Of a stretch of DNA of 64,000 nucleotides, positions 23,136 through 36,340 are shown piece by piece (the stretch's first letter is position 1; each line of letters starts with the position of its first letter). Location: assembly GCA_016617855.1 (NCBI GenBank), contig JAECUM010001147.1, positions 1 to 64,000 on the forward strand, in the 5' to 3' direction. The stretch comes from Megalonaias nervosa (lineage: Eukaryota; Mollusca; Bivalvia; Unionida; Unionidae). The notes under the pieces are model-generated. The model had not been told where the DNA came from. It searched no databases and saw only the letters and a list, made by a program, of their open reading frames with translations. A program made the position numbers and the translations under genes.

Positions 23136-25358
23136 CACAAGCCATTAAGTTTAAGCCTATATTGAATATTCTACGTTGCTCCAGGACTAATAAATTATCA
23201 AAATTTGTAATAACTGAAAGAATATCATAAGAAAAGAATTCAGTCAAAAATAAAACTTTTGCAATAATTGGATCTGACCCAAGCTGGAGTTACATGATAA
23301 TGTGGATGATGTGTGGAAGACATTTTAGCGCATTGAGACAGAAAGAATGCCAGTATATTTTGACCATCTAGAATAGTGTTCTCCCTTTCCTCCAGGATCG
23401 CACAGAGCCAAAACATATAATACTAGTTGCCGATGCTTTATGTAAATTTGAGACATGATTGACATGGATTTAAAGTTGTCACACATTTCAAACAAAAACT
23501 TCCGAATACGTCTCAGCCTGGATACATAATGATTTCTCCTTGTACCAAAACATTAAATGAGAATAAAGCAGTTACTGTACAAAAAAAATGGTTTAATTAC
23601 AGATCTGGTGGAAAAAAAATATACAACCCTAATGTAGGTGTGCATGTGTTTCAAGATCAAGCTAAATACACACCTAAGTGTACACATTTACAGAATCTTC
23701 CACACAACCTCTAAAACCTCTCCAACACTCCGTAGTCAAATTGTGTAAATTTAAAATAAAGTGAAAACATACTAAACTATGATCCATATCAAGTTTTCTT
23801 CACTTTGATTCTTCATGTAATACAAGTCATTATCACCTGTAGAATCATCATCAAATCCCTGATAATTATAACTTGCACTTAACAAATTACATAGCATATA
23901 TGCTATGGTGCTGATTGGTTTAGGTGTTGTTGCATGAAAAGCAATTCCCTAAAAATCAATAATTAAAGAAAACATTTAATTATATCATCTGGAGTATTTC
24001 CTGACAAAAGGCATGGGACGCATGTTGAATGACCGCATATTGATTTGTGCATCATGGCTGAGAAAAATACAACTTGCAACCAATTACCTAATTAAATGTT
24101 TCTGGAATTTCATTGAGTTGATAGCTTATTTTAATAATGAGTACAGTCTAGCATTGTCAAGCTGACAACATTATACTGGTGATGCTAAAATTCGCATAAA
24201 TCGAAAGTAATTGTGCTCTCTCAGTAAGAAATGAGATGTGTATGCATGCATGCATGTATGTATGTAAGCCGCACTGGAGTCACACCACATGGCAGCAGCA
24301 ATGGTGTAAAAACAAGCAAAGTAACGCAAATTCAATGTTATTTCTTCATTATAAATTGCATTAAAAATAAAGCACGTAAATCAAATTGGTATACAGAAAG
24401 CATCACCTGTATCCATCAAATCATTGGATTAACATAACTGCTGGATAAACCATATTAACTCAATACCAGTTCAACTTTACAGTTCATACTATATGTGGCA
24501 TTTGTCTAATACATGCATTTAAACAAATGAAAACTGGATAATTGAGATTAGACTTTACATATGCTTTAAAAAGGAAAATGATTATTATAACTTGTATAAA
24601 GGGATATCGTATTTGGCAACGAAAAACCTAACAAAAAACTTGCTAATATAATAATTTCCATTTTATTGAAACAATATCAAATGCATGAGGGATTTACACG
24701 TTTGTCCTTGACCATGCCTGTTTCTTTTTCCTTTCATCTGTTTGTCCATGGTTGACTTAAATCATTTTTTGTTTGCCATTTTGGCCCCAACAGCCATGCA
24801 AGTGTGTAGCCTAGCTGAGTGTGACATTCATCTGCTCAATGCTGGTCACTATGTTTCAAATTTAAAATTTAAATGACAATGTTAAATTCTGTATTTATTT
24901 CAGCTTCTATGCATTATTCACAACAAAGTCATGCATTCTGATGAGTGCAAAACACTCATACCAGTGGTATACTAAGGTTGCAGTGGCCTAAATTATAATG
25001 TAGGGGCCTTCTAAGACTCCACTCCTGAGTTTTAACACTTTTGCATAGGTTTAACATTTAGAGAAAAGGTGCTCCCTAGATATTCCCTGCAGGTTATATT
25101 TCTTATTGAGATAGGTGATATTTGTTTTTCTTTATTTTCATCTGTGAGTGATGAGTCTTTATTTAGGTTTAACAATACACAGCTTCATATATATCACTCA
25201 CAATATTCTTCGCTGTATATAACTTTCTGAACATCTGAGGCAAATTATAAAAACATGACCCCATAATGATTTTTTTATTTGTAACATTTTGAAATTTCAT
25301 TGGTGCGCTTTCTGAAAATAGTAATGTCAAATGCTGTGCAAACTTGTTTCTGTATTTC
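23136..25358. other. No gene seen
   Basis: AT-rich unique sequence with no repeat family identified. Confidence 0.5.
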
Positions 25359-25755
25359 AAGAGCAGGTAAAGTTAGTGTACTATGTGCTATTTCAAAAGT
25401 TTCCATATTACAGGAACATGCAAAGTTAGTGTACTTAGTGTTGTTTCAAGTTTCCATATTTGAGGAACATGCAAACTTAGTGTACTTTGTTCTATTTCAA
25501 GCTTCCATTTTTCAGGAACATGCAAAGTTAGTGTACTTTGTGCTATTTCAAGCTTCCATTTTTCAGGAACACACATGTTAGTGTACTTTGTGCTATTTCA
25601 AGTTTCCATTTTTCAGGAACATGCAAAGTTTGTATACTTTGTGCTATTTCAAGCTTCCATTTTTCAGGAACATGCAAAGTTAGTGTACTCTGTGCTAATT
25701 TAAGTTACCATATTTCAAGAGAAGGCAAAGTCAGTGTACTGTACTATTTTAAGCA
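25359..25755 (+). repeat. Minisatellite, 51-bp unit, about 7.5 copies
   Basis: The unit is 'aagttagtgtactttgtgct' plus 'atttcaagcttccatttttc' plus 'aggaacatgca'. Edge copies are more diverged. ORFs on either strand are a 17-residue repeat. Confidence 0.95.
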
Positions 25756-28629
25756 CATTTCCTGAGCAGACATGTGCATCAGCTGTCTACTTCAGACAGA
25801 ATGTGATTTTCTTAATATGGATCCAACATAAATGTTGAACCATGCAGGTGAAGGAGATTTAAGTTTATTTTAACTTTTCCTACACTGTGAGAGTTGTAAA
25901 GCAAACAATTCTACCCTCTGCCTTTCTCTCTTTAGTGATGCCTCCCCCACCACGCACCACCACCACCCGGAGTGAAAGCTTAAAGACCAAACATGTATTA
26001 CTTGTAAAATTTAATTATGGTAAATATTGCTGAAAACCTATTATATGAATTATCAGACATTTCTTCTAATAATTATCATTCATTTCTTGTATTAAAAAAA
26101 ACAATATTCATTAACATTAGTCAGACAAGACCCCACCTTACATACTCATCACTAAAGAAATGTGACCAGTGAGCTATACCAATTTTCAAATACTTCTATT
26201 TCTTAACATGCCAATTAATGTTATCCAAAAAGGGGAACATTAAACAAACCCTGGTTATTCCTGAGATGTCCATGTTCAATTATAGAGTCTAAATAGTACT
26301 GGAACAAATCAGACAAAGGGGTCAAAGGTCATAGGGCAAAAATTTGCTATTGATCAGTTACCAGTATAAGGAAGCCTCCAAAGCTGCATTTTCAACAATT
26401 TTTCCCTTCATTTAATTAAAATCAAATTGAGAACAATTCCTGCTTTCTTGTGCTTTGATTAATCCTTCAAGTTTAAAATGTATCAAGATGATTTTATGTT
26501 CAAGAATTTGATGTTCCTAATAATTAGGTACTCTTCATATACAATATTGCCAAAGAAAATTTTTAAGAATAGAAAAGGCATATTTAGCTTATCTTTATGT
26601 ACAGCATCAATATTAATATATCATTTTATTCAGACAATGATACGAAAAAGAAAAGAAAAAATACGGCACAAATGTTCAAATGTCTTAAGGCTCTAATCTG
26701 GAGTTCTGTACCTTTGTTTTAGAATGGTATTCCATGGATATTTCCCACTAATAATCTTTATTATTTCATAACGCAGATTTAAAATACCTACCATTTTCTT
26801 TGTTTTGATATATAAATGATGGGGGTTGATTTGGGCCTGGGAAAACACAGCTAGGTGTTACTTCTGATGTGCTTCTCAAAAGAATGCTAGCTCTACATGA
26901 CCATTATCACTTTGCAAGGTATAAAATAGCCAATAATGTTTTATTTAATTTGTGATATTTTAAAATGTTATCTTCTTTTTTCTGGTATCTTAAGAGCTGG
27001 CAATGTGTCCTTTGTGCTAATTAGGTATATTTCCTAAAAACAGAGGCAAGCATCTGCATCAGCGTCTGCCGCACACGACAAATGGAATTCCTAATAATGA
27101 TGAAAAAATAAATGCCAATCCATGCAGAAGACATGCATGTAAATAAATGACCAATTTCTCTACATTTGAAAGTTATACAGCAATCAACTTTGCCCTGCAG
27201 CATCCCCTCTTTTGGCAGTGCCCCAAAACCTGGAACCTAAACAGTTTTCATGCTGATTTAATTATAAATTATTTTACTCTAGGTATGCATGTAAATTTAC
27301 TGTTTAGAATTTGCCTACTGGTGAAATTTTAATACATTTTAAAAATATCAACTGTCATCATTTATATTTTAAATTCACTATGCTAAAATTGCCTATGAAA
27401 TCAGAGTCCTTAACATATTTATCACATTATTATTATCAATTAATTACTCCATACTGAGCCTACTGAGATTTCTCTTCAGGGTTCAGAGATTTTATAAGAT
27501 AATCAAAATTCAGTTTCATGTGGTGTCCATGAAAGACAGACAGGTTAACAGGATTTACTTGTCTCATATAATAAACCAGGAGACAGAAATTGAAAAGATA
27601 TCAATAAAATCTTCTAAAAGAACAGATTATACTGGTGTAATGCGCTCACACCTCATAAAAATCAATAAATAAAATGGATCTATTCAGCAAATCATTTGGC
27701 AGTATGATTAAATGTTAAGGGCCATTAATGATCTTTTAATACAATTTTTTGATGTTAGTAGATGTCTGAATATTTCCACTATAGCTGCACATAGACCAAA
27801 ACATGAAAAGACTAGAATCCTTTCATAAGAAAGTCCACATTCAACTGAAAATGAATATAATGTTCTGTTAAAATTGTGTGATTTGGACTAAACCACCACC
27901 TTTCAAACAAATTTTACCATTTCACTATCCTAATAATTATCCATTTTCAAGGTTCCATTTTTATTCTGTTTGTATCTGACCCTGCAAACATGCAATGGTG
28001 ATTATTGATAAACTGAGATTTTTTCAAAAGCTTAAGATTGCAAGATAGAAATTATGAAATTCATTCTAAATATTTACAATCTAATAGCAAAACTCAAGTG
28101 AATTATTTAATTATTTAATAAAAACTGAATCCTTAAGTTCTTCAAAAATCTCAAACTCTTGAGTTTACAAGGGGATTATTGGAAAACAATCTTTCATTTA
28201 AAAACTTTTTGGACTTAGTCATTTTGAAATACAGTGTATTGTATATGTTTATGATAATTTCTCAATAATAAGCTTTTAATAATCCTGTACCAAACTTCTC
28301 AACCTTTAAAACTGACTATACTATGTAAGAAATAGAGTGCTCTTTCAAATATACTACTTGAGCTACCACCTTCTTTTCTGCAAGTGTTTGTTTAAACTCA
28401 GTCAATCAAGACAAGACCATTGACTTCTACTCCAAGCATTTTGAATCAACTTTAACACCTTCACTAAGTGTGGAGGTCACAGAGAGAAACTGATATCATT
28501 TTCCCTTTTCATGTTACTAATGTATACTTCTCATAATATTACCATGACAAATTGTTCATGCATGTTAATTAAAGTTAACCTAAATAAATGAGTAAGAATC
28601 TGATTTTTGTTATGAGATGAAATGCCATG
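25756..28629. other. No gene seen
   Basis: AT-rich unique sequence, with a short C-rich patch near 25945-25975 ('ccaccaccaccaccc'-like). No ORF has motif or splice support. Confidence 0.5.
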
Positions 28630-29098
28630 TTTGTTTGGACAACATACTGCACAGGGTCAGATCTGTTTGGACAGAGTACTGTTCAGGGTCAAGCCTGTTT
28701 GGACATTCAGAGCCAAGTTTATTAGGACAGCATACTGTTCAGTGTTAAGTTTGGTTGGGCAGCATACTGTTCAGGGTCAAGTTTATTTGGACAGCATAAT
28801 GTTCAGGGTCAAGTTTGTTTGGACAGCATACTGTTCAGGGTCATGTTTATTTTGACAGCATACTGTTCAGGTTCATGCTTATCTGGACAGCATACTGTTC
28901 AGGGTCATGTTTATTTTGACAGCATACTGTTCAGGTTCATGCTTATTTGGACAGCACACTGTTTAGGGTCATGTTTATTTTGACAGCATACTGTTCAGGT
29001 TCATGCTTATTTGGACAGCATACTGTTTAGGGTCATGTTTATTTGGACAGCATACTGTTTAGGGTCATGTTTATTTGGACAGCATACTGTTCAGAGTC
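28630..29098 (+). repeat. Minisatellite, 32-bp unit, about 14 copies
   Basis: The unit is 'acagcatactgttcagggtc' plus 'atgtttatttgg', with 'gtt'/'att' and 'ttgg'/'ttttg' variants. Some pairs of adjacent units alternate between two variants, suggesting duplication of a 64-bp dimer. Confidence 0.95.
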
Positions 29099-29682
29099 CA
29101 TTCAAGGATATGAGATTGTAGGACTCACCCTTATTTCTCAAAATTCTCACTAAAAATTTATTTGAATAAATGAAAACTGTGCATCAATTTTGTAAGCCCT
29201 GCATTTACTTGTTCATTAAATTTCCCCTGAATTTAGAACATTCTCCCCTTTTTTAAATTGGGGTGGGGGAAACTCCCTTGGATTTTCATTTCTAGAACAG
29301 GCCATGACAGGAATGCTGCAACATACTCATATTACCTTAACAGTGTTTTTACTTGCATATTAATTAAAATCCATATTATTAAACTTGATGTGTTTTATGA
29401 GTAAACATGCACTGCAAGATTGGTATGTACAGTCTGTTTCATAGTAGTAGCGCACATTTTTATAAGATGAAGGTCAGGAATCATACCATATGGATCAGTA
29501 ACTAATGAATTTCAAACTTAGCTTCCTTACCTAAATTAATGAAAAATAGACAGAACAAACAGAAATTAATAAGTTTATCTCCTTTATAATGATATTCAAA
29601 ATTAGCATCTTTATCTAAATCAGTTTTAAAAAAAAGACAGAACAAACAGAAATTAGCAAGATGATCTCCTTTAATTCATTAA

Positions 29683-30274
29683 CCCCTGATGCTGCGTTTA
29701 CGGGGCAGGAGGTGGTAGCCTACTTCTGAGCTCTGTAGCGTCAAGGTCATGTATGACACAATAAAGTGGGTGGTATTATAGAAAGGTAGACAGATGTAGC
29801 TTTACAATGATACCAAATAATATGGATGTTCTAGTTGCACTACAAAATACAGAGGGAAAAACGTAACTTTTTGGACCCAAGTTTTTTCCAGCCGAAATTC
29901 GCACGAGGTCGGAATCCGATTTTGTGTCCGGATTTTAGACTTTTTGGCCTCAGATCTAAGACAGACCGGTCTGAACTGCACACAGACAGGTGAACCTTTG
30001 CAAAAAGTAGGATAAGATGGGCATTTAGAATAAAGAGTGGTCTCGACACGAAAATGATGGGTCCGTTAAGCAAAAAAAAAAAGAACTCCAACTTTTACCC
30101 TTCTGCTCATGCTCAGGTGAAATAGCCAATGAAAAACGATGTTTCTAACACAACTAGGCATTAGGTTAACCTAAAATGTCTTGGAGGTCGATGTATTAGG
30201 ATGTATTCAGAAATAGCCCCCAAAATGGGTTTCCTACTCGCATTTCAGGCGAAAATGACAAAAACCTCCAGGGG
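29683..30274. mobile_element. TTAA-flanked nonautonomous element, piggyBac-like
   Basis: Both ends carry CCCCTG pointing inward, and each end abuts TTAA (29679-29682 and 30275-30278). Including flanks, 'tcattaacccctg' is inverted at the two ends. TTAA target duplication with a terminal run of C is the signature of piggyBac-type transposons. The 592-bp interior has no transposase and is noticeably richer in G and C than its surroundings. Only about 6 bp of the terminal repeat match well, so the class is inferred. Confidence 0.6.
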
Positions 30275-30509
30275 TTAATGAGTTAAAGTCTCTTGCTATG
30301 TGAAATACATTGTAGTGCTTGTTTATCTTGCCATTTTTGAAATGTTTAATTATCAAGTAAAATTTTATGGTAATGGTTATGTTATGTTCCTATAGCTACA
30401 GTAATGTCAACAAAAATATTACTTCCAAACATTTTATGAAATATGTCATGAAGGATAATTTGTTCATCAGTTTGAATGTTGATTTTCTTAGGCCTTTGAT
30501 AAAAGGTTG

Positions 30510-30735
30510 CCATATATACTCACTGAGAAGTCCAATCCAAATGCAGACTACACAGACCCAGATCTACCATCGCATGTGTCAGCCAATCTGGCTCTATGCA
30601 CTTTGTTAGAGTAATAAGCAGTACAAACAGAATGGACCCTGATCTGCTGGCGAATTATGCTACTACAGATCATGTATATGTTGTTTGCAGTTGGATTCAA
30701 CTTATAAGTGAGCATACATGGTACATGTATATACT
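30510..30735. mobile_element. Double-hairpin MITE, copy 5
   Basis: 'ccatatatactcactgagaa' at the left end, 'cacagacccagatctacc', 'ggaccctgatctgctggc', and 'acttataagtgagcatacat' at the right end. Noncoding. Confidence 0.8.
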
Positions 30736-30912
30736 GTACCATGTTGTACTGGAACAATTATAAACTCTTGGACCTAAGCAGATTATTTAAGTAGTGACAT
30801 TTGATGCAATGCTACTTTAAAATACAGATCTGCAACCAGACAGTAATATTGGATTGAAATTTGTCTGAAGGCATGCTGAAGAGAGCTGCTTTCACAATTA
30901 AGATTTGAGTAC

Positions 30913-31130
30913 CAAATATACTCACTTATAAGACAAGTCCAACTACAAACTGCACGGACACAGATCTGCCGTTACATACTGCTCCAGCAGATCTGGGTCT
31001 GTGCAGCTTGCTAGGAGCATTCAGTAAAACAAACATGCACTCTGATCTGCAGGCATATTGTGCAAAAGTAGATCAGGATCTTTGTTGTTCGCAGTTTGAT
31101 TCAACTTATAAGCAAGTATATACGGTATCA
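30913..31130. mobile_element. Double-hairpin MITE, copy 6
   Basis: 'aaatatactcacttataaga' at the left end, 'gcagatctgggtctgtgcag' inside, and 'cttataagcaagtatatacg' at the right end. It is 180 bp from copy 5, same orientation. Confidence 0.85.
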
Positions 31131-32079
31131 ATAAATCTTTCGGATTTTAACACAAAATTTCCCCTATGATAGTCTGAAGACTCTGCCTGTATGTTTATTT
31201 AAAAGTTATTAGTGGGCTTTTTATAAGAATTAAGTCATGCAGGATGACAAGCTATCCAACACTGTATAGACTGATGAGTTTATCATGCAAGAACTACTGC
31301 AAATATAAATCTGTAAATTCTTCATTCCACTGCCCCAAATCTATTAAGCTGGAATGGACCAATTCCCTGATATTTCTAGTGTAATTTAAGCCTGAAAACA
31401 TATTTACTTCACAAGTACCAACAGAATCTTTAAGCAGTAAATAACGTGTACGTCTACCAGGTAAATATCCTTCACACAAGAAATGTGTATCCCTTTTTAA
31501 CCTGGAATGCCCTGAGACATCGATATCTTGTGTATACCGTACTGATGCAAGTACAATAAAATCTGATAGATATATTTACTAAACAATCGTTGATAAATAA
31601 GAAATTTTGATAATAATAGTTTCCAGAGTGACATGTAAAAAATGAAATGCTGAATATAGAATAGGGATCCAAGATATCTTTCTTTTGAATCTGACTATTG
31701 ATAAAAACTGAAAACAATCCTATTGACTTCTGGATACTGCAGTACAGAACCACCTCAACTTGATAACCTACTTTTATTCATGTAACATTAGGCCAATCCA
31801 GTGTACAAGTTACATATCAATCATAGATCTAACTGCTGGTCTGCAACTAATTAAGGCCAGGATTTCAATACAATGTTCAGCCTTAACATATAATTTATTA
31901 ATGAAATCAAGGTCAGAATCCAAGTAACAAAAGTGTTTGAGCAAAAAATAATGAATTCATGCTCAAGCTTTTAAAGTTTAAAACCAAATTCAGACAATTT
32001 TGAATTTGGTCTGTATATAGTTATGATTTTTTAGATACATCATTATAAAATCTTATATTAACTTCATTTATTGATGATC
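31131..32079. other. No gene seen
   Basis: AT-rich. The two minus ORFs (31294-31479 and 31472-31753) are Ile/Phe/Tyr-rich without motif. Confidence 0.5.
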
Positions 32080-32960
32080 AATTGCTTTTACTTTGGAAGC
32101 TGATTTCAGATTTGTGCTCATGAAGTTCCATGACTACAGTGTCTGGTTAACTGAAATCGAATGGACACTGACAACCAATCAGGTGCAAAATCATATCCTT
32201 AACATGCATGCATCGCACTCATTACTGAACTTGTCCAAGATCTTGATAATACAAGTATATATTCCACATTGTATCAAAATTGGATCTGAAATATGACTTT
32301 GTGAGTGGCAACAAACTCAGCCAATCCATTGCAAGATCAACTAATTAATATGCATGGATCTGGCTCATTACTGAACCTATCCATGATCTTGATCATATAA
32401 CCCCATATTTCAAGTTTGATCAAAATCAGATTCATTCCTGAGCTCAACCAATCCAATGTAATATCAGATCATTAACACCTGTGCATCTAACTCATTAATG
32501 AACTCATATGAAATGTTAATAATAAAAAGACATATTTCAAGTTTGATCAAAATCAGATTGATTCCTGAGCGATAACAAGCTCAACCAATCCAATGTAATA
32601 TCAGATCATTAACACCTGTGCATCTAACTCATTAATGAACCCATATGAAATGTTAATAATAAAAAGACATATTTCAAGTTTGACCAAAATCAGTTCTAAA
32701 ATATTGCCTCCACAGTGGTAACAAGCTCTGCAAATCACATGCAATATCACTGAAATATGCATGATCTTGCCCATTTTTGAACCTGTACAAGATCCTGATA
32801 TGAACTCATATTTCAAAGTTGATAAAATCAAATCAAAAATGTCTTCAAGAGTGGCAAGAAGCTCAGCCAATCGGATGCAGACCTCATTAAAAATATGTGC
32901 ATCTCATAACTGCATGCACATGTTAATGCATCAATAGATGTATGTGAAGTTTTATACAAT
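32080..32960 (+). repeat. Degenerate tandem array, unit about 130-140 bp
   Basis: Segments such as 'tttcaagtttgatcaaaatc', 'gcaacaagctcagccaatc', 'aatatgcatgcatctcactc' and 'attactgaacctgtccaaga' recur about six times. Two adjacent units (about 32405-32670) are nearly identical. Related single units occur at 33500-33640 and 40375-40500. Confidence 0.8.
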
Positions 32961-34049
32961 TCCCATGCTTTCTAAAGACAAGAAGCCCAAGAGATATTGA
33001 TACTGCTCACCTGGGTAGTTGACATAATGGCAATTTGTGAACTCCATGAGGAGAAAGAAACAAGTAGAACACATATTTGATACATTCTCTGTTAATATTC
33101 ATGTAATTTACCTTCTTTCCTAGACCATGTATAGACTAGGCCAGCATTACCCCATGAACTCCCTCCCTCCCTCCCTGTCCCTGGGTACCAGTTACTGATT
33201 CACAACTCTGAAACTGTTTACAGTCCCACCTTTTAAAGTACATACATTTACTTGACATTACAAAGGGAGTTACCTATGCACTCTGCATTAAGTCTTGGGC
33301 CTATCCCTACCCACAATCCTGGATTAAAAATTTGGAAACCATTAAGATCCGCAACCAAAGAAGCTGCAGGATTCAATGGTTAGGGTGCAGAACATGACAA
33401 GAAAGTTGTGGGTATGACTCCCATCTTTGGATCAGCTTGGACATTTGTAAATAAGTGAGGATGTCTCTCAAACTTGAACTCATCAGCAAATTAAAAGATA
33501 CAAGCTTACACAGCAAGTCTGATCAAAATCTGCTGAGAAAGATAGTCTCTAGAGTGTTTACAAAATTCAGCCAATCATATGCAAGACCTCGTCATTAATA
33601 TGAATGAATATAACTCATAATCAAACTTGTCTTAATGCAGAGCCATACAATAAACTCACTTGGCCTTTAGTCATGTGAGCTAAACCCAGAGTTTCAATAA
33701 AATAAATATCCCAGAAGCATGTGCAGATTAAGCATATAATGGTAATGACCTTGATATAAACTTCTATACAGATATGCTTTGGGACATAGGTATAAAAAAA
33801 ATATTAAAAATTCTGACAAAAATAAAAGATTTCTCTAGTTCTTTTTATTAGAAGACAAAAAAATATTTGTGAGGAAATTCAATTACTGCATAAAAGTACA
33901 AAAACTGATAATGTAGAAAATAACTTTGTCCTCCAAAGTAAAGATCTGAGACAGTCAAGAAACAAATGTAAGCTTCTAAAAAAAATGTAACACAGCATCA
34001 AAGCAATAAATGGTAAGCAACACCATGACTATCTACTGTACAATATGTA
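32961..34049. other. No gene; scattered molluscan repeat pieces
   Basis: Includes a unit at 33500-33690 ending 'ttggcctttagtcatgtgag' plus 'ctaaa', which matches the AGCTCAC-type end of mollusc dispersed repeats. Confidence 0.5.
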
Positions 34050-34307
34050 GGGTTGTTGTTGTTGTTGTTGTAGGATTTAATGCCATTTTTCAGCACAAGA
34101 TAGGCTCTACATGGTGGCCAGTATAACTGGTGGAAGAAGAACCCTGGAAAAGCCCGGGAAGAACCACCAACCCATGAGAAGCTACTGGCAAGCTTTCTCA
34201 CGTATCCACGTTAGCCAAGCCTGAGACTCGAACCCACGAAGACAGTGGTGAGATAGCAGTGATTCAGAACGGTGAGCGCTTTAGATCACTCAGCCACTCG
34301 GGGCCCC
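34050..34307 (-). mobile_element. tRNA-derived SINE (Ser/Leu-like head), second copy
   Basis: Read on the minus strand, it starts GGGGCCCCGAGTGGCTGAGT. A recognisable A box (TGGCTGAGTGATC, 34284-34297) and an intact B box (GGGTTCGAGTCTCAG, 34221-34235) are present. The body follows ('ttctcatgggttggtggttc', paired 'cccggg' segments) and ends in an (AAC)n tail, seen as (GTT)n at 34052-34072. These are RNA polymerase III promoter elements. It is closely similar to the copy at 1-207. Confidence 0.85.
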
Positions 34308-34486
34308 TCAATATATACCAGTAGGTTTAAAACAGACTCTACTACAAGTATTTCAAGAAAAAGTCACATATAACAATTGTCTCAGAATTGGATGACTGCT
34401 GTTCAGACATAAAGAAAGAAAAAAAAAGACAAATACATGGATAGATAGATACATACATGCCATATTTCAAACATTTGACACATACA

Positions 34487-34680
34487 TACCATATATATTT
34501 AATCATAAGTCGAGTCCAACTGCAAACAAGAAAGATTACTAGAACAGATAACACAGCTCTTCATCTGCTAGCGTGTAATGTGATGGCATATTAGGGTCTA
34601 TTTCAATGAATACTCCTAGCACACTTCACAGACCAGGCAGTTTGAAATTGGGACTGACTTGTGCACAAGTATAAAGTAAA
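34487..34680. mobile_element. Double-hairpin MITE, copy 7, degraded
   Basis: 'accatatatatttaatcata' and 'gagtccaactgcaaac' at the left end, 'catctgctagcgtgtaatgt' inside, and 'gacttgtgcacaagtata' at the right end. The first hairpin is largely lost. Confidence 0.6.
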
Positions 34681-34858
34681 CAATTACATGGATTACATCA
34701 CATTTTTTTAATTATACGAGTGGTTAAATCTTTTTCATACTGTGTAAATTACATACTTTATTTTTGATACATGCTGTAGTTGATGAGGACTTTGATTCTG
34801 TTAACAATGGAATCTAAGAAAACCCCAAACTTGGCACAATAATATATGAGACAAAGAC

Positions 34859-34859
<1 letters not shown>

Positions 34860-34921
<62 letters not shown>
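34860..34921 (+). repeat. (AAT)n microsatellite with one AAC interruption
   Basis: About 20 AAT units with a single 'aac'. ORFs through it give poly-Asn or poly-Leu and are artefacts of the repeat. Confidence 0.97.
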
Positions 34922-35239
34922 TACAAGTCTTCAAAACTTCAGAAGTTTCCACAAATGAGATACCTAACAAACGTAGAAAAAGAGATAATAAAATTTCCCA
35001 ACTGTTCTCTCTGCATCAAAACTATTTTTTAAATGAAGATATTAAACATGTTTGGTTATCATCTGCAAACTTTTGTAAATTTCTCTACATAACCCAAATA
35101 AGAGATTACTTTTTGAATGAACATTTTTCCTATGATTACCACCTAATTCCTAGTTCTTCACAATTTAGACAAAAAATAATGTCAAGTAAGCAAGCAACTT
35201 TTGCTTTAAATTTTCTTGTCAAATGAAATTTTTGTGCAG

Positions 35240-35830
35240 GAAAATAATTTCTTTTAGCCAGTGGCCATTACCTTTGACTTTCTGAACCCCAAAATTAATA
35301 GCCTGGTCCAGATATGTGATGCAGAAATAATGTTTGTGTGTGTAAACCATATTTGTTCTTTTAGTCACAGTGACTTGGAGCATTTACATTTTGACCAACA
35401 AAAACCCCAAAATCTATAGTGTACATACTTACCCAAAGTGAAAGTCATTAATAAAGTTTCATATTAGTGGATGATAGAGATCTCCATTTAGTGTATCCAA
35501 ATCAATTTTCTTCTTTCAATCAGAGTTGGATCAAACATTGATCTGTTGACCCCAAAAGTGATAGGCTACTTCCATACTCCAAATGCAAGCCATTCACCAA
35601 GTATGGCAACTGAAAATGGTGGAGCATTTAAATTATTGTTGAAAAACCATTTTTCCTCTTTCAGTCAGTTACCATGACCTTTGAGCTTTTGACTCTGAAA
35701 TCAATAGCGTTCTTCCTAACCCCAAGAATAAGCCATCCACAAAGCATCATACCCAGTAAATGTAGATAGTGGGAAACTTATTATGCAGAAACAAATTTGT
35801 AATATACTGGCAGACATAAGGACAACTAGA
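35240..35830 (+). repeat. Degenerate tandem repeat, unit about 125 bp
   Basis: Repeats of 'tcagtcagttaccatgacct', 'ttgactctgaaatcaatag', 'aagccatccacaaagcatc' style segments occur about four times. They resemble the 'gaccttgacctttgaccccc' units common in mollusc genomes. Noncoding. Confidence 0.6.
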
Positions 35831-35924
35831 CAGATGGACATCAACATAATATGAAGTGCTCCATCTTATCACAGGCATAGAAACAAGTGACTAGTGAAAT
35901 GCAATAGGCACATCTAAACTACTA

Positions 35925-36340
35925 GTCCTATACATACCACGTTTCAAACAGGCACTATACATGGTTCGACAGTTATGCTTTGGAAATAAAGTGTCGGTAA
36001 TGACTGGATGGGAGACAGAAAAATGGACAGAAGCATTAAAAAAATAGTGCAACTGAAGAACTGTGAATAGCAAAGGATAGTCTATACACTGTACTACTAG
36101 TCCAATATGTGTCCCAAGTTTCATAGAGATACCTTGAATGTGTTCAGAAGTTGTACACTGAAAAATAACAATGTTGATAATAGATGGACGGATGCAAAAC
36201 AAAAAAAATGTTGAAACTGAAGAACTGTTAACAGCAAACAGACATCTGTACCACTAGTCCAATATGTGTAAGTGGTTTCATTGTGATACCTTGAACAGTT
36301 TTTTAGTTAAGCTCCAGAAATAACAATGTCTACAGGCTGG
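35925..36340 (-). repeat. Degenerate repeat with 'gtttcat..gataccttgaa' units
   Basis: About three units contain 'actagtccaatatgtgt', 'aagtttcatagagatacctt', 'gttgtacactgaaaaataac' and 'gatggacggatgcaaaa'. Same general molluscan style as its neighbours. Confidence 0.55.

Noticed and set aside
34846..35226. 126-codon ORF beginning with poly-Asn, and its poly-Leu counterpart on the other strand
   Set aside because: The first part is the (AAT)n microsatellite and the rest is AT-rich sequence without motif or splice support.
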